DNA of 35,039 nt from Polyangiaceae bacterium (GTDB lineage Bacteria > Myxococcota_A > Polyangia > Polyangiales > Polyangiaceae), in the NCBI GenBank assembly GCA_029261965.1, contig JAJDAH010000034.1:1-35039 (forward strand), written 5' to 3'. The notes beneath the pieces are model-generated. The model did not search any database. It was given only the letters and a program-made list of their open reading frames with translations, and was not told where the DNA came from. Made by a program: the position numbers and the translations under genes. Positions 7,973 through 15,396 of the stretch are shown here, one piece after another; positions within the stretch are counted from its first letter, which is position 1; the number at the start of each line of letters is the position of its first letter.

Positions 7973-8521
7973 TCAGCTTCGCCACACCTGAAAAGCACGG
8001 GGAACGCGCCGCGTGCGCCTGGGAAGGCGAACGGTGAGCACGCCGTTTCGTAGAATCACCCGCCCGGCACTCTCGTCGATGCTGGAGTCGAGCACGACCG
8101 CGCGGTCGAAGGAGTCCCCTTTCGTGGCGCCTTCCGAGGCGTACACGCCGCGGATCCGAACGACATGATCATCGTCGATGGTGACCTTGATGGATGCCTC
8201 GTCCACGTCGTGGAGCGTCGCCGTCACCTGCATCTCACCTTCGGTGCGGATGACCGCGACCCGGCGATCCAGAAGGCCGCCGAGCTTCAAGCCCACGTTG
8301 CCATTCGTCCGGAATACTCTGCCCGCCAACCGGTCGATCGCCGTCGCAATCCCGTTGCCTGGCTCCTGCTCTCGCACCGGTTGCTTCTCGTCGGCCGTAT
8401 CGGTCTTCGTTGCCTTCGAAGTTCGTACCTTCGAAGTGTCGACCTTCGACGCATTGATCCTGGGAGTCGCTGGCTTGGCTGTGGAGCTGCCGTTGGTTGC
8501 CGCCGTTTCAGTCGTTGTCAT
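7973..8521 (-). CDS. Hsp20/alpha-crystallin-like protein
   Basis: A 182-residue protein. Residues 1-60 are Thr/Lys/Ser/Ala-rich and look disordered. The C-terminal part (about 85-182) has the small heat-shock pattern: GEMQVTATLHDVDEASIKVTID (strands 2-3), then FDRAVVLDSSIDESAGRVILRNGVLTVRLPRR, which is the family signature of a hydrophobic strand, a negatively charged loop and NGVLTVRLP. Such proteins hold unfolding proteins for refolding. The long N-terminal extension is unusual. The gene is next to a groEL remnant, and two palindromic operator-like sites lie in its upstream region. Confidence 0.75.
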   Translation of the reverse strand: MTTTETAATNGSSTAKPATPRINASKVDTSKVRTSKATKTDTADEKQPVREQEPGNGIATAIDRLAGRVFRTNGNVGLKLGGLLDRRVAVIRTEGEMQVTATLHDVDEASIKVTIDDDHVVRIRGVYASEGATKGDSFDRAVVLDSSIDESAGRVILRNGVLTVRLPRRTRRVPRAFQVWRS

Positions 8522-8827
8522 TTTCGTTCTCTGTTTCGTTCAAACGGTCGCCATAGTGGCGACGAACGACCAGCCTGTGCATGGTTCGTGCCGAAGTGCA
8601 CGGCACGCGGATTGAGCTGAACTGGCCCCAGGCAGTTCTTTCACGACGCTAGGGCGACCCATCGATTTGATGGACGCCTACATCAACTTGATGGATCCGC
8701 CCGCTTCCGCCGGGCGAGAGCAACTTTCCCGCGGCGCAAAGGGGGTATTGGCGCGAAAGGTGCAGGCTCTCGGAAATGCAGCGTGCCTGTCCGAGAGGTG
8801 CGCCCGACAAAGAGAGAGTGGTGAACC
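8522..8827. other. Divergent regulatory region between Hsp20-like gene and small ORF
   Basis: This 306-base gap holds two ATCRA-type palindromes (8661-8671, 8682-8692) and a hairpin CGCCCG-N7-CGGGCG (8698-8716). It contains no recognisable gene. It must carry the promoters for the genes on both sides. Confidence 0.5.
8661..8695. promoter_or_regulatory. Twin palindromic operator-like sites
   Basis: ATCGATTTGATGGA and ATCAACTTGATGGA share 12 of 14 bases and are spaced exactly 21 bases apart, two DNA turns. Each contains a palindromic core (ATCAA-N-TTGAT in the second, nearly so in the first). This is typical of cooperative binding by a dimeric regulator. They do not match CIRCE. Confidence 0.45.
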
Positions 8828-9022
8828 GTGAAGACAACCCTTTTTGAAACCGTGAGCTTCGGTGATCTCGTCGTTGCTGCTTTCGACGAGGCCGCGACCC
8901 ACAGCACTGACCCGCTGGAGGTTGCCCGCCTGGCGACTGCGGTCGTGATCGGAACGGCGCGCAAAGCGCGGACGACCCTGTGCGGAGACCACCGCCTCGT
9001 GTTTCACCGAGTCAGCGCGTGA
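8828..9022 (+). CDS. Small hypothetical protein
   Basis: A 64-residue protein starting at the GTG at 8828 with a purine-rich GAGAGAG upstream. It is helical ([29 protein letters not shown]) with a basic end. I cannot name the family. The groEL remnant begins 11 bases after its stop codon, so its C-terminus could have been changed by the rearrangement there. Confidence 0.5.
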   Translation: MKTTLFETVSFGDLVVAAFDEAATHSTDPLEVARLATAVVIGTARKARTTLCGDHRLVFHRVSA

Positions 9023-9032
9023 AGATCCCGCT

Positions 9033-9337
9033 CTGAAGGAAAAAAAGGCTCGCGTCGAGGATGCTCTGCACGCGACCCGCGCCGCCGTCGAAGAAGGCAT
9101 CGTGCCTGGAGGTGGCGTCGCGCTGCTCCGCACTCTAAAGGCTCGTTCGGCTACAACGCCGCTACCGACGAATACGAGGACTTGGTAGCTGCCGGCGTCA
9201 TCGATCCCACCAAGGTCGTCCGGGTAGCACTGCAGAATGCCGCGTCGGTGGCCTCTCTCATGCTGACTACCGAGGCCCTGGTCGCCGAACGCTCGAAGAG
9301 CGCAGGGGATGCAGATGGCACACTCGGCTCACATTGA
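9033..9337 (+). pseudogene. groEL: groEL (Hsp60) remnant with internal deletion
   Basis: Two pieces of GroEL lie side by side in different frames. Bases 9033 to about 9139 encode [18 protein letters not shown] and [17 protein letters not shown], the conserved segment around residues 385-415 of the chaperonin. Bases 9140-9337 encode [40 protein letters not shown] and [11 protein letters not shown], followed by a stop: the C-terminal 65 residues. About 50-55 residues that normally lie between the pieces are absent and the frame shifts at the junction. Everything N-terminal to residue about 385 is also missing. It is a dead gene fragment, next to an Hsp20-like gene. Confidence 0.88.
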
Positions 9338-9599
9338 CCGCCCTGTGAAATATCGTACCGAGCCTTTTGGTCGTGTCAAACCGGGCGCGCGTCACGCGGT
9401 TCACGTTGAACTAATGCCCGACGTCGTAGCCGATGTCGGGCTGCACTTACTCAACATGTGGAGACCGTGGACACCCACTTGGGCCTCGGGGGCGCGGGGG
9501 GGGGGTGACGTCCGGATATTCGAGTGCCTCTTCGATTCGGCCAAGAGACGGTTGCAGTAGGGCCCGCGGCGGGCGAAGACGTAACCACCAGCCGGGGCG

Positions 9600-10337
9600 G
9601 TGTCGGTTCGGCGAACGACGATGGGCTCAGCCAGTGGAAAGAAGCTCGGCAAGAGCGACTACATTCGTCGACATCCGCACCTGAAATCCACTGAGCTGAT
9701 CGCGCTCGCGAAGACCGAGGGCATTTCCCTCAGCCGACAGTTGATCTTTGCGGCACGCAAGCGGACCGGCGTCCACGCCATGGGCCCCGAGCGAATTGCG
9801 AGGATCATCGGCGTCAGCTCGTCCGCCGTTCGTCGGTGGATTGACCAGGGATTTCTACCCGGTCGACGCACCGACCAGGGCCGGCGACGCGTCGAGCGCT
9901 CCGCTCTTCGTCGATTCCTCCATGAGTATGGTATGCCCATTCCTTCGTCGATCGAGATCCAGCGCGTACTCATCATCGACGACGCCAAATCGGCCCGCCG
10001 GGCCCAGCGGCTCTTGAGCGAGCACACACCGCCGCTTACCGTTCGCACGGTACGAGGCTTGGCCGACGCTTCGCGCATGATCGGAACGTTTCGGCCCGAC
10101 GCGGTCCTCGTCGACGCGACAGTGGCTGGCGCGAATGCGATGGATTTCTGTCGCCACCTTCGGACGAACCTAGAAACAGAGCACATTGCCGTCCTGGCGA
10201 TGTCCGGGCGGACGACGCGAAAGCTCGAGGCTCAGTTGGCGGAAGCCGGATTCGAGGGCGTTCTGTCCAAACCCGTCGACGCGACGCGGCTGTTCGACGC
10301 GTTGGGCCTGTGGAGTGCGCGCGCGGCGCCGACCTGA
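9600..10337 (+). CDS. Excisionase/MerR-like HTH fused to a response-regulator receiver domain
   Basis: A 245-residue two-part protein. Residues about 15-55 are a basic helical segment (KSDYIRRHPHLKSTELIALA). Residues about 60-105 are an excisionase/MerR-type winged HTH (MGPERIARIIGVSSSAVRRW then GFLPGRRTDQGRRRVERSAL). Residues about 120-240 are a receiver domain with the acidic pair in VLIIDD, the phospho-acceptor Asp in DAVLVDA, the Ser in LAMSGRT and the Lys in LSKPVD. All receiver catalytic positions are present, so phosphorylation is plausible. Having the DNA-binding domain N-terminal to the receiver is the reverse of usual response regulators. No histidine kinase is nearby. Alternative start: ATG at 9621. 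Confidence 0.8.
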   Translation: MSVRRTTMGSASGKKLGKSDYIRRHPHLKSTELIALAKTEGISLSRQLIFAARKRTGVHAMGPERIARIIGVSSSAVRRWIDQGFLPGRRTDQGRRRVERSALRRFLHEYGMPIPSSIEIQRVLIIDDAKSARRAQRLLSEHTPPLTVRTVRGLADASRMIGTFRPDAVLVDATVAGANAMDFCRHLRTNLETEHIAVLAMSGRTTRKLEAQLAEAGFEGVLSKPVDATRLFDALGLWSARAAPT

Positions 10338-10451
10338 CGATTGCGGTGATTGTGCTCGCACCCGTTGGACCGATCACGCCATCCGACCGACGCTCACGTC
10401 CGCGGAGCCCGTGGCGCGCGGCGGCGAGAGGCGTGTAATCTGGAGGCAGCG

Positions 10452-10655
10452 ATGGCACCGATGAAAGCCCATGTGATCGACGGGAAGATCGTCGTCGACG
10501 AACCGGTGGAGATGCCGGAAGGCACGGAGCTGTACGTGGTGCAAGTGCCGCTTGAAGACGAGATGACCGATGAAGACCGAGCCGAGCTCAACGCGATGCT
10601 CGAGGAGAGCTTCCAAGAGCTGGCTGAGGGCAAGTGGGAGTGGTTCCATTGCTGA
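10452..10655 (+). CDS. Antitoxin-like small protein, orphan
   Basis: A 67-residue protein starting at the ATG at 10452, with GGAGG at a good distance. The N-terminal KAHVIDGKIVVDEPVEMPEGTEL resembles the beta strands of small AbrB/DUF104-like antitoxins. The rest is an acidic helix (DEDRAELNAMLEESFQELAEG) that would wrap a toxin. No RelE/ParE-type toxin gene follows; the next 180 bases contain no such frame. It may be an orphan antitoxin. Confidence 0.55.
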   Translation: MAPMKAHVIDGKIVVDEPVEMPEGTELYVVQVPLEDEMTDEDRAELNAMLEESFQELAEGKWEWFHC

Positions 10656-10839
10656 GCACGACCACCGGGTTTCTCCAAGCTTGATCGATCACGTGAAGGA
10701 CGCGGCGTGAAGTGATCGAGGTTGCTCGATTCGCGCGCGAGCGCGTCGGAGCAAGCGAGCTAGCGCTAGAGTCGCCAGCTCATGCGCACGCTCCTCGCGT
10801 TCCTCACCGCGATTCTCCGTTCGACGCTCATCTCGCGGC
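10656..10839. other. Gap before the orphan recombinase-partner gene
   Basis: This 184-base gap carries a perfect palindrome CTAGCGCTAG (10760-10769). I find no trace of recombinase coding sequence, although the gene after it normally follows a recombinase. Confidence 0.4.
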
Positions 10840-11298
10840 GTGATCAAGGCGTGGCACCGGTTGGAATCCAGCCGGGCGCTGCGAAGCGAAGCGAAGCACC
10901 CCAGTGCCGACACAAGTGAGAACTTCTGCTCCCGGTTCAGGGTGGAGGCGAGGCGTCGGAGCAAGCCGAAGGTGGTGCCGACTGAGCCACCGTTCGTCAC
11001 GCGGCTGCTCGCGAAGGCGGAACGGTGGCAGGCGGATCTGGACGCCGGGCGAGTGAAGAACCGAGCGGAGCTGGCGCGACGGGAGGAGACCTCGACGGGC
11101 AGAGCGAGCCAGGTGTTGAATCTGCTGCGGCTGGAACCCGAAATCCAGGAGTGGATTCGGGGGCTCCCTCCGGGGACGCCCGCTCGCTACGTGGCCGAGC
11201 GGCAGCTGAGGGAGATAGCGCGGATGCCGCCGGCCGAGCAGATCGAGGCGGTGCGGCGGCGGTGGGGGCCGGGTGCAGTCCCTTGTAGTGGACGTTGA
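10840..11298 (+). CDS. Recombinase-partner HTH protein, orphan copy
   Basis: A 152-residue basic protein. From about residue 30 it reads CSRFRVEARRRSKPK, then a linker and a helical part with RVKNRAELARREETSTGRAS and QVLNLLRLEPEIQEWIRGLP, which looks like a KorB/ParB-type HTH: it pairs with DNA through a helix at AELARREETSTGRASQVL. The first 220 bases match the sequence after the recombinase stop codon at 34818, and the N-terminal frame is conserved as well. Here no recombinase precedes it, so this copy is detached from its element. The start (GTG at 10840) is uncertain; TTG at 10861 is an alternative. Confidence 0.6.
   Translation: MIKAWHRLESSRALRSEAKHPSADTSENFCSRFRVEARRRSKPKVVPTEPPFVTRLLAKAERWQADLDAGRVKNRAELARREETSTGRASQVLNLLRLEPEIQEWIRGLPPGTPARYVAERQLREIARMPPAEQIEAVRRRWGPGAVPCSGR
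10847..11069 (+). repeat. Dispersed repeat, copy 1 (matches 34817-35039)
   Basis: Bases 10847-10899 are identical to 34817-34869 (53 bases). The following 170 bases remain about 80% alike with no length change to the end of the window. The constant offset is 23970. The identical block begins exactly at the recombinase stop codon in copy 2. Confidence 0.9.
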
Positions 11299-11418
11299 GT
11301 CGGTCACCCAGATGCCCCAGCTGCCTGGTGCCGTAGCCGAGCCGGGGATGACGAATTTGTCACTCCCAAGCCGTTCCCCACACTTTTAGGCTTTTTTTCT
11401 GGTTACGTGCAGGCACCC

Positions 11419-12399
11419 ATGACTGTTCAACTTCTCATCGATGCCATCGTTCGACAGACCACAGTTCTCATCGCACAGCTCGCGACGGCGGGGGGGGTCC
11501 GGGCGCCGCTTGCGAACGTTGCCAATCAGGTCTTCGTAGATCTCAGCCGCGAGCTCGAAGCCCACGGCGTGAGCCGAAAGGTGAGCGCTGACATGTTTGG
11601 CATGGCGCTGCGCACATACTTGCGAAAGATCCAGCGCCTCAACGAAAGCTCAACGGACCGCGGCCGGTCGCTTTGGGAAGCGGTGTTCGGGTTCATCCGC
11701 GAGCAGGAGGTGGTCACGCGTGCCGAAGTCGAGCGACGCTTCCACCGAGATGACGAGGTGCAGCTCCGCGGTGTCCTGCGCGATCTGACTGACAGCGGTC
11801 TCGTATTCTCGAGCGGCACGGGACACAGGACGGCCTACAGAGCGACGTCCGAAGACGACGTGGATCGGCTTCGACGGGGAGACTCACCTGACGAGATGAT
11901 CTGGGCTCTGGTCTTCTGTGACGGTCCCATTGGGCGGGACGCCTTGGCCAAGTTGTGCTCGATGAGCCCGGTCGACATGGACGGTGCGCTCGATCGCCTG
12001 ACGGCCACAGGTCGCGTGGCGCGAGATGGCACAGGCGACCAGGCCGTGTTCACGGCCATGGAGCTCTTCGTTCCGCTGGACGCGACCGTCGGCTGGGAAG
12101 CGGCGGTGTACGACCATTTTCACGCCCTCGTTCAGACCCTCTGCCGCAAGACTAACCAGGACCCTGGCGCGTCGAGCGCGGACGTGGTCGGCGCGTCGAC
12201 GTACACCTTCGACCTATGGGACGGACACCCATTCGAGGAGCGCGTGATGAGCTCCTTGCGTAGCTTTCGTGCGGAATACAGTGAGCTTCGCGCGGAGGTC
12301 GAAGAACACAACGCGACGGCCGCGCGAGCGTATAGCAAACGCGTCGTAGTCTATGCGGGACAGTACGTTGCCGAGGAGCATCATGAGACACTGGATTGA
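11419..12399 (+). CDS. Conserved winged-helix-like protein of myxobacterial type
   Basis: A 326-residue soluble protein. Residues 1-85 are helical (TVQLLIDAIVRQTTVLIAQL, then SADMFGMALRTYLRKIQRL, which looks like an HTH). Two winged-helix-like units follow: about 95-155 (LWEAVFGFIREQEVVTRAEV with VLRDLTDSGLVF) and about 170-230 (IWALVFCDGPIGRDALAKLC with ALDRLTATGRVARDG). The C-terminus is a helical hairpin. The pattern suggests DNA binding; no function is established. ATG at 11419 is preferred over the GTG at 11407 because it puts the conserved MTVQLL at the start. Its end overlaps the next lipoprotein gene by 17 bases, so the two are translationally linked. Confidence 0.65.
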   Translation: MTVQLLIDAIVRQTTVLIAQLATAGGVRAPLANVANQVFVDLSRELEAHGVSRKVSADMFGMALRTYLRKIQRLNESSTDRGRSLWEAVFGFIREQEVVTRAEVERRFHRDDEVQLRGVLRDLTDSGLVFSSGTGHRTAYRATSEDDVDRLRRGDSPDEMIWALVFCDGPIGRDALAKLCSMSPVDMDGALDRLTATGRVARDGTGDQAVFTAMELFVPLDATVGWEAAVYDHFHALVQTLCRKTNQDPGASSADVVGASTYTFDLWDGHPFEERVMSSLRSFRAEYSELRAEVEEHNATAARAYSKRVVVYAGQYVAEEHHETLD

Positions 12400-13969
12400 A
12401 GACGCCACTGGGATCATCGTAGCCACAGCCGTGTTGGCCGCGTCCGGCTGCGGAACGTCGACTCAACCATCGCCGGGCGGGGAGACCCACGTTGTCGCGT
12501 GTGACTCGGACGACCGCTGCACGATGCCTGGCCAGGTGTGCGTCGACGGTTGGTGCCGCGATGAATCGAATGGCGACGGCGGAACAATCGACGCCGAACA
12601 CGACGCAGGTCCGCTCGAGGGCGGTCGACCCGACGTCCCGCTCATTCTGGGCGAATGCTACGCGACCGACTGCGACTCGGAGGTGACCGTGGTCCCGTAC
12701 GAGCCGGGCCCAACGACGTCCTGCATGCCGACGCAGCTGGGGAAGGGAACACTGGACTGGACTTGGACTGCCGATGACGTCCAATGCGACCTTCCGCCCT
12801 GTGCCGTCCAGTATGGAAACTCGTTTCGGGTGGAGCCCGGAGGGGCGTTGGACCTTTTCGGGTGGGCGTCCGTGGCGAACGAAGCGGGGTCGGGCCTGTG
12901 GTTCGGACGTCTGAGCGCGAGCGGTGAGATCATCGAGTCGGCGGTCGTTGAAGCCGATGCTCCCTCTCGCTTCGCCACGTCGACCGGCTACTTCCCGCTC
13001 GGTTTCGATGGGCAAGGGAACCGCTTTCTCATGCTGTGGCGGCGCGTCCGCCCTGACGAGGACGGGTTCGAGGCGCAACTCGCGCGTTACGATCAGTCCG
13101 ACGATCGAAGGCGCGTGCTCGCCGACATTGGCCAGGTCCTCAGCACCGATGGTGCGGTCAGCCCCAGTGGGGACGTGGTGGTCGAGCTGGTCTGGAACAA
13201 TCCCAATCGGCAGCACCCTGATTTCGACATCGGAGGGGGGTTGGACGTGGCCCGATTTGACGCCAATGGTCGCCTCTTGTGGAATCAGGTCCAACTGGCT
13301 GACGTCCTGACGGTGACCAACTTGCTGACCGTAGGGTTTGACGTCAACGAGCATGCGATCGTCGTGATGCTCGATCAGACCACGGCAAACGGCCTCCAAC
13401 TGACGAACGGAAGCCTCTTAGGTGGTCACAAACATCGCCTGGCGGCGATCGATCGCCGGGGGCGCGTAACCCGTGCGTGGGACGTAGCGGATCCGCGTGA
13501 GTCCGTGGGTTGGTCATACGCGGTCGTCTCGGACGGCAGCGTCTACGCGACCAGCACCCCGCTGATTCCCGTAGGCGCGCTGTTCGAGTACGGAACGCCG
13601 CAGCTCGAGCGGTTCGACGCGTCAGGTCGTTCGAGTTGGGTGCAGCGCATTCCGTTCACGCATGTAGAGGATGTCCTCCTGCACGTCGATCGAGCGGGGA
13701 ACGCCGTGCTGGTGAGCCACGATCCTCGCGACACGCCGACGGGCCCGGTCGTCGACTGGACGATCATCCAACCCGACGGGCGGACCTGCGTGCGGTTCGA
13801 GGTGCCGTGCGCGAGCGGATCGACGGGCGACGTCATCTGCCCCGGTGCCGACGGTAGGGATGGGCGCGGCGGGAAGGTAGTCGAGGCGCAGGATGGGCGG
13901 TTCTACTTCGCTGCGAACACCGAATCGAGCGAGGTAGCGACGTTCGGGCGCGTGACGAGGCCTCAATGA
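12383..13969 (+). CDS. Beta-propeller-like lipoprotein, cassette A gene 1
   Basis: A 528-residue lipoprotein: ATG at 12383 with GAGGAG upstream, lipobox AASGC (Cys23). A short Cys-rich segment follows (CDSDDRC, GQVCVDGWC). Then comes a conserved block LGECYATDC, PYEPGPTTSC, DWTWTADDVQCDLPPC. The rest (about 150-528) is a series of beta-rich repeats such as GLWFGRLSASGEI, VARFDANGRLLWNQ and LERFDASGRSSWVQ, which look like PQQ/SBBP-type propeller blades. It ends in FGRVTRPQ. It is paralogous to the gene at 30123. Function is unknown; surface binding or sensing is an inference. It overlaps the SGNH gene by four bases (ATGA). Confidence 0.8.
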   Translation: MRHWIEDATGIIVATAVLAASGCGTSTQPSPGGETHVVACDSDDRCTMPGQVCVDGWCRDESNGDGGTIDAEHDAGPLEGGRPDVPLILGECYATDCDSEVTVVPYEPGPTTSCMPTQLGKGTLDWTWTADDVQCDLPPCAVQYGNSFRVEPGGALDLFGWASVANEAGSGLWFGRLSASGEIIESAVVEADAPSRFATSTGYFPLGFDGQGNRFLMLWRRVRPDEDGFEAQLARYDQSDDRRRVLADIGQVLSTDGAVSPSGDVVVELVWNNPNRQHPDFDIGGGLDVARFDANGRLLWNQVQLADVLTVTNLLTVGFDVNEHAIVVMLDQTTANGLQLTNGSLLGGHKHRLAAIDRRGRVTRAWDVADPRESVGWSYAVVSDGSVYATSTPLIPVGALFEYGTPQLERFDASGRSSWVQRIPFTHVEDVLLHVDRAGNAVLVSHDPRDTPTGPVVDWTIIQPDGRTCVRFEVPCASGSTGDVICPGADGRDGRGGKVVEAQDGRFYFAANTESSEVATFGRVTRPQ

Positions 13970-15360
13970 CTGGAGGCGACTGCCCAGGACGTGTCATTGC
14001 ACCGGCAGTCATCGGCGCGGCGATCGCGCTGTCTTGCGGCGGCCGAGTGCTTTTTTCCCCTTCCGGGGAGGATGGTGGCTTGGGAAGCGCCGGCGCCAGC
14101 GGCGACTCCAGCGCTGGTAGCGGTGCCTCGGCTGGCTCCAACGGGGGCAGCCCGAACGTCGCCGGCGCAGGTGGAGCGAGCGCGCCGGGTCTCGGAGGCG
14201 GCGCGGGCCGGGACGCGGCGCTCGATCGGTTGATCGAGGACGGACGTACTCTCGACTCTCTCGCCGAGGACGAACTCCGACTCGTGTGTCTCGAAGACGC
14301 GCGGCTCAGCGACAGCTGCGTCGAGCGAGGAATGGACCAGCCATCTCGAGAGGCTTGCGAGGAGTTCATTGCTGGGTGCCGACCCACCGTCGACGCTGTC
14401 AGCTGCAACGAGCTGCGTCGATTCGACTGCCCCGCGCTCGTCGCCGATCTCTTCTCCTGCCTGGAGGCTTGGTACCCGCTGCTCGGCTGCGACCGGAAGG
14501 GCGACCTCATCGAGACGCCCGAGCCGTGTCGACCGCTCCGTGAGTGCGACGAGTTTCGAAATGAGTTCTTTCAGTTCGGCCTTCCACCGTCGTGTGATCC
14601 GGCCACCGCGCCCGATCGACCACCGGCGGACGACGGCATTTTCGGCCTCGACGGTTGCGCGCCGTTGCCTGAGCGGCTCATCGCGCTCGGCGGCAGCGTG
14701 ATCACCTGCACCGGCGACGAACCCGACGGATACGGGTGCGCTCCCGACATGCTCGCCCATTACATCCGGACCAAATATTCGCCCAATCTCCAGTACGAGA
14801 ACCTCGCTTCTAGCGGCGGCCTGGGGGGCTTTTCGAACCTCCGCCGCCAGGCCGAGCTGGCGGGACCGAGTACCGGTCACGTCGCTGTCTTCATCTTCTC
14901 GTTGCCCGACGACATCGACCCGGCGGCGCTCGAGATCGACCGATGGCGGACCGAGTTCGAGGACTCTATGAGTTACTTCGCCGATCCCGGCGTTGCATCG
15001 GGCGCGACGTTTCTCCTGAACACCCAGTACAGCCCGAGCGATCAGTGTCCCCATCCACTGGTTCCAGTCATCGGCCCCCCACCTCTGAATCAGGAGGAGG
15101 AGGACGCCCTGCTCGCGATCAACCAGGATCTGTTCATCCAGGTCGGTGTGACGCGTGCCGACACGGTCACGGTCGACCAACATTCCGACTGGCTCGGCCA
15201 CGGCTGGCAGCGCGGCGCTCCCGGCTGCCCGCATTGCTACAGCGACAACACGCCGTGGCTGTCCGACGGGATTCACCCGAATCGACTCGGCCAGGTCCAC
15301 ATTTTCGAGAAATGGCGAATCGCAGTGGACAGGATATATGGCGAGGGGTGCGCTGGATGA
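13966..15360 (+). CDS. SGNH/GDSL-hydrolase-like lipoprotein, cassette A gene 2
   Basis: A 464-residue lipoprotein (lipobox ALSC, Cys24) with a Gly/Ser/Ala linker to about residue 82. A Cys-rich domain follows (about 90-210; GRTLDSL, LVCLEDARLSDSC, ECDEFRNEF). Then comes an SGNH hydrolase-like domain (235-460): Ser244 in LGGSV (block I), Gly284 near NLASSGG (block II), Asn352 in LLNTQYSP (block III), and Asp434/His437 in DGIHPN (block V). The catalytic triad is intact although block I reads GGS instead of GDS. It is probably a surface esterase or acylhydrolase of unknown substrate. The start codon overlaps the previous stop (ATGA). It is paralogous to the gene at 31532. Confidence 0.8.
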   Translation: MTGGDCPGRVIAPAVIGAAIALSCGGRVLFSPSGEDGGLGSAGASGDSSAGSGASAGSNGGSPNVAGAGGASAPGLGGGAGRDAALDRLIEDGRTLDSLAEDELRLVCLEDARLSDSCVERGMDQPSREACEEFIAGCRPTVDAVSCNELRRFDCPALVADLFSCLEAWYPLLGCDRKGDLIETPEPCRPLRECDEFRNEFFQFGLPPSCDPATAPDRPPADDGIFGLDGCAPLPERLIALGGSVITCTGDEPDGYGCAPDMLAHYIRTKYSPNLQYENLASSGGLGGFSNLRRQAELAGPSTGHVAVFIFSLPDDIDPAALEIDRWRTEFEDSMSYFADPGVASGATFLLNTQYSPSDQCPHPLVPVIGPPPLNQEEEDALLAINQDLFIQVGVTRADTVTVDQHSDWLGHGWQRGAPGCPHCYSDNTPWLSDGIHPNRLGQVHIFEKWRIAVDRIYGEGCAG

Positions 15361-15396
15361 TGGCTAGCTGACACCGCCTCCCGCGAAGTAAATCAT

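Noticed and set aside
8594-8612. Sigma-54-like sequence (GGCACG-N4-TTG) upstream of the small ORF
   Set aside because: The essential GC of the -12 element is missing, so I do not call it a promoter.
9309-9560. Open frame over the groEL remnant end
   Set aside because: It overlaps the remnant in another frame, has no ribosome site and no recognisable motif.
11388-11400. T-rich run upstream of the winged-helix-like gene
   Set aside because: There is no GC stem in front of it, so it is not a convincing terminator.
12152-13399. Long minus-strand open frame opposite cassette A gene 1
   Set aside because: Its product has no motif, and the plus strand has a lipoprotein with a ribosome site and a paralogue, so this is a high-GC shadow.
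13963-15300. Long minus-strand open frame opposite the SGNH gene
   Set aside because: The opposite strand carries conserved catalytic blocks and a paralogue; this frame has none.
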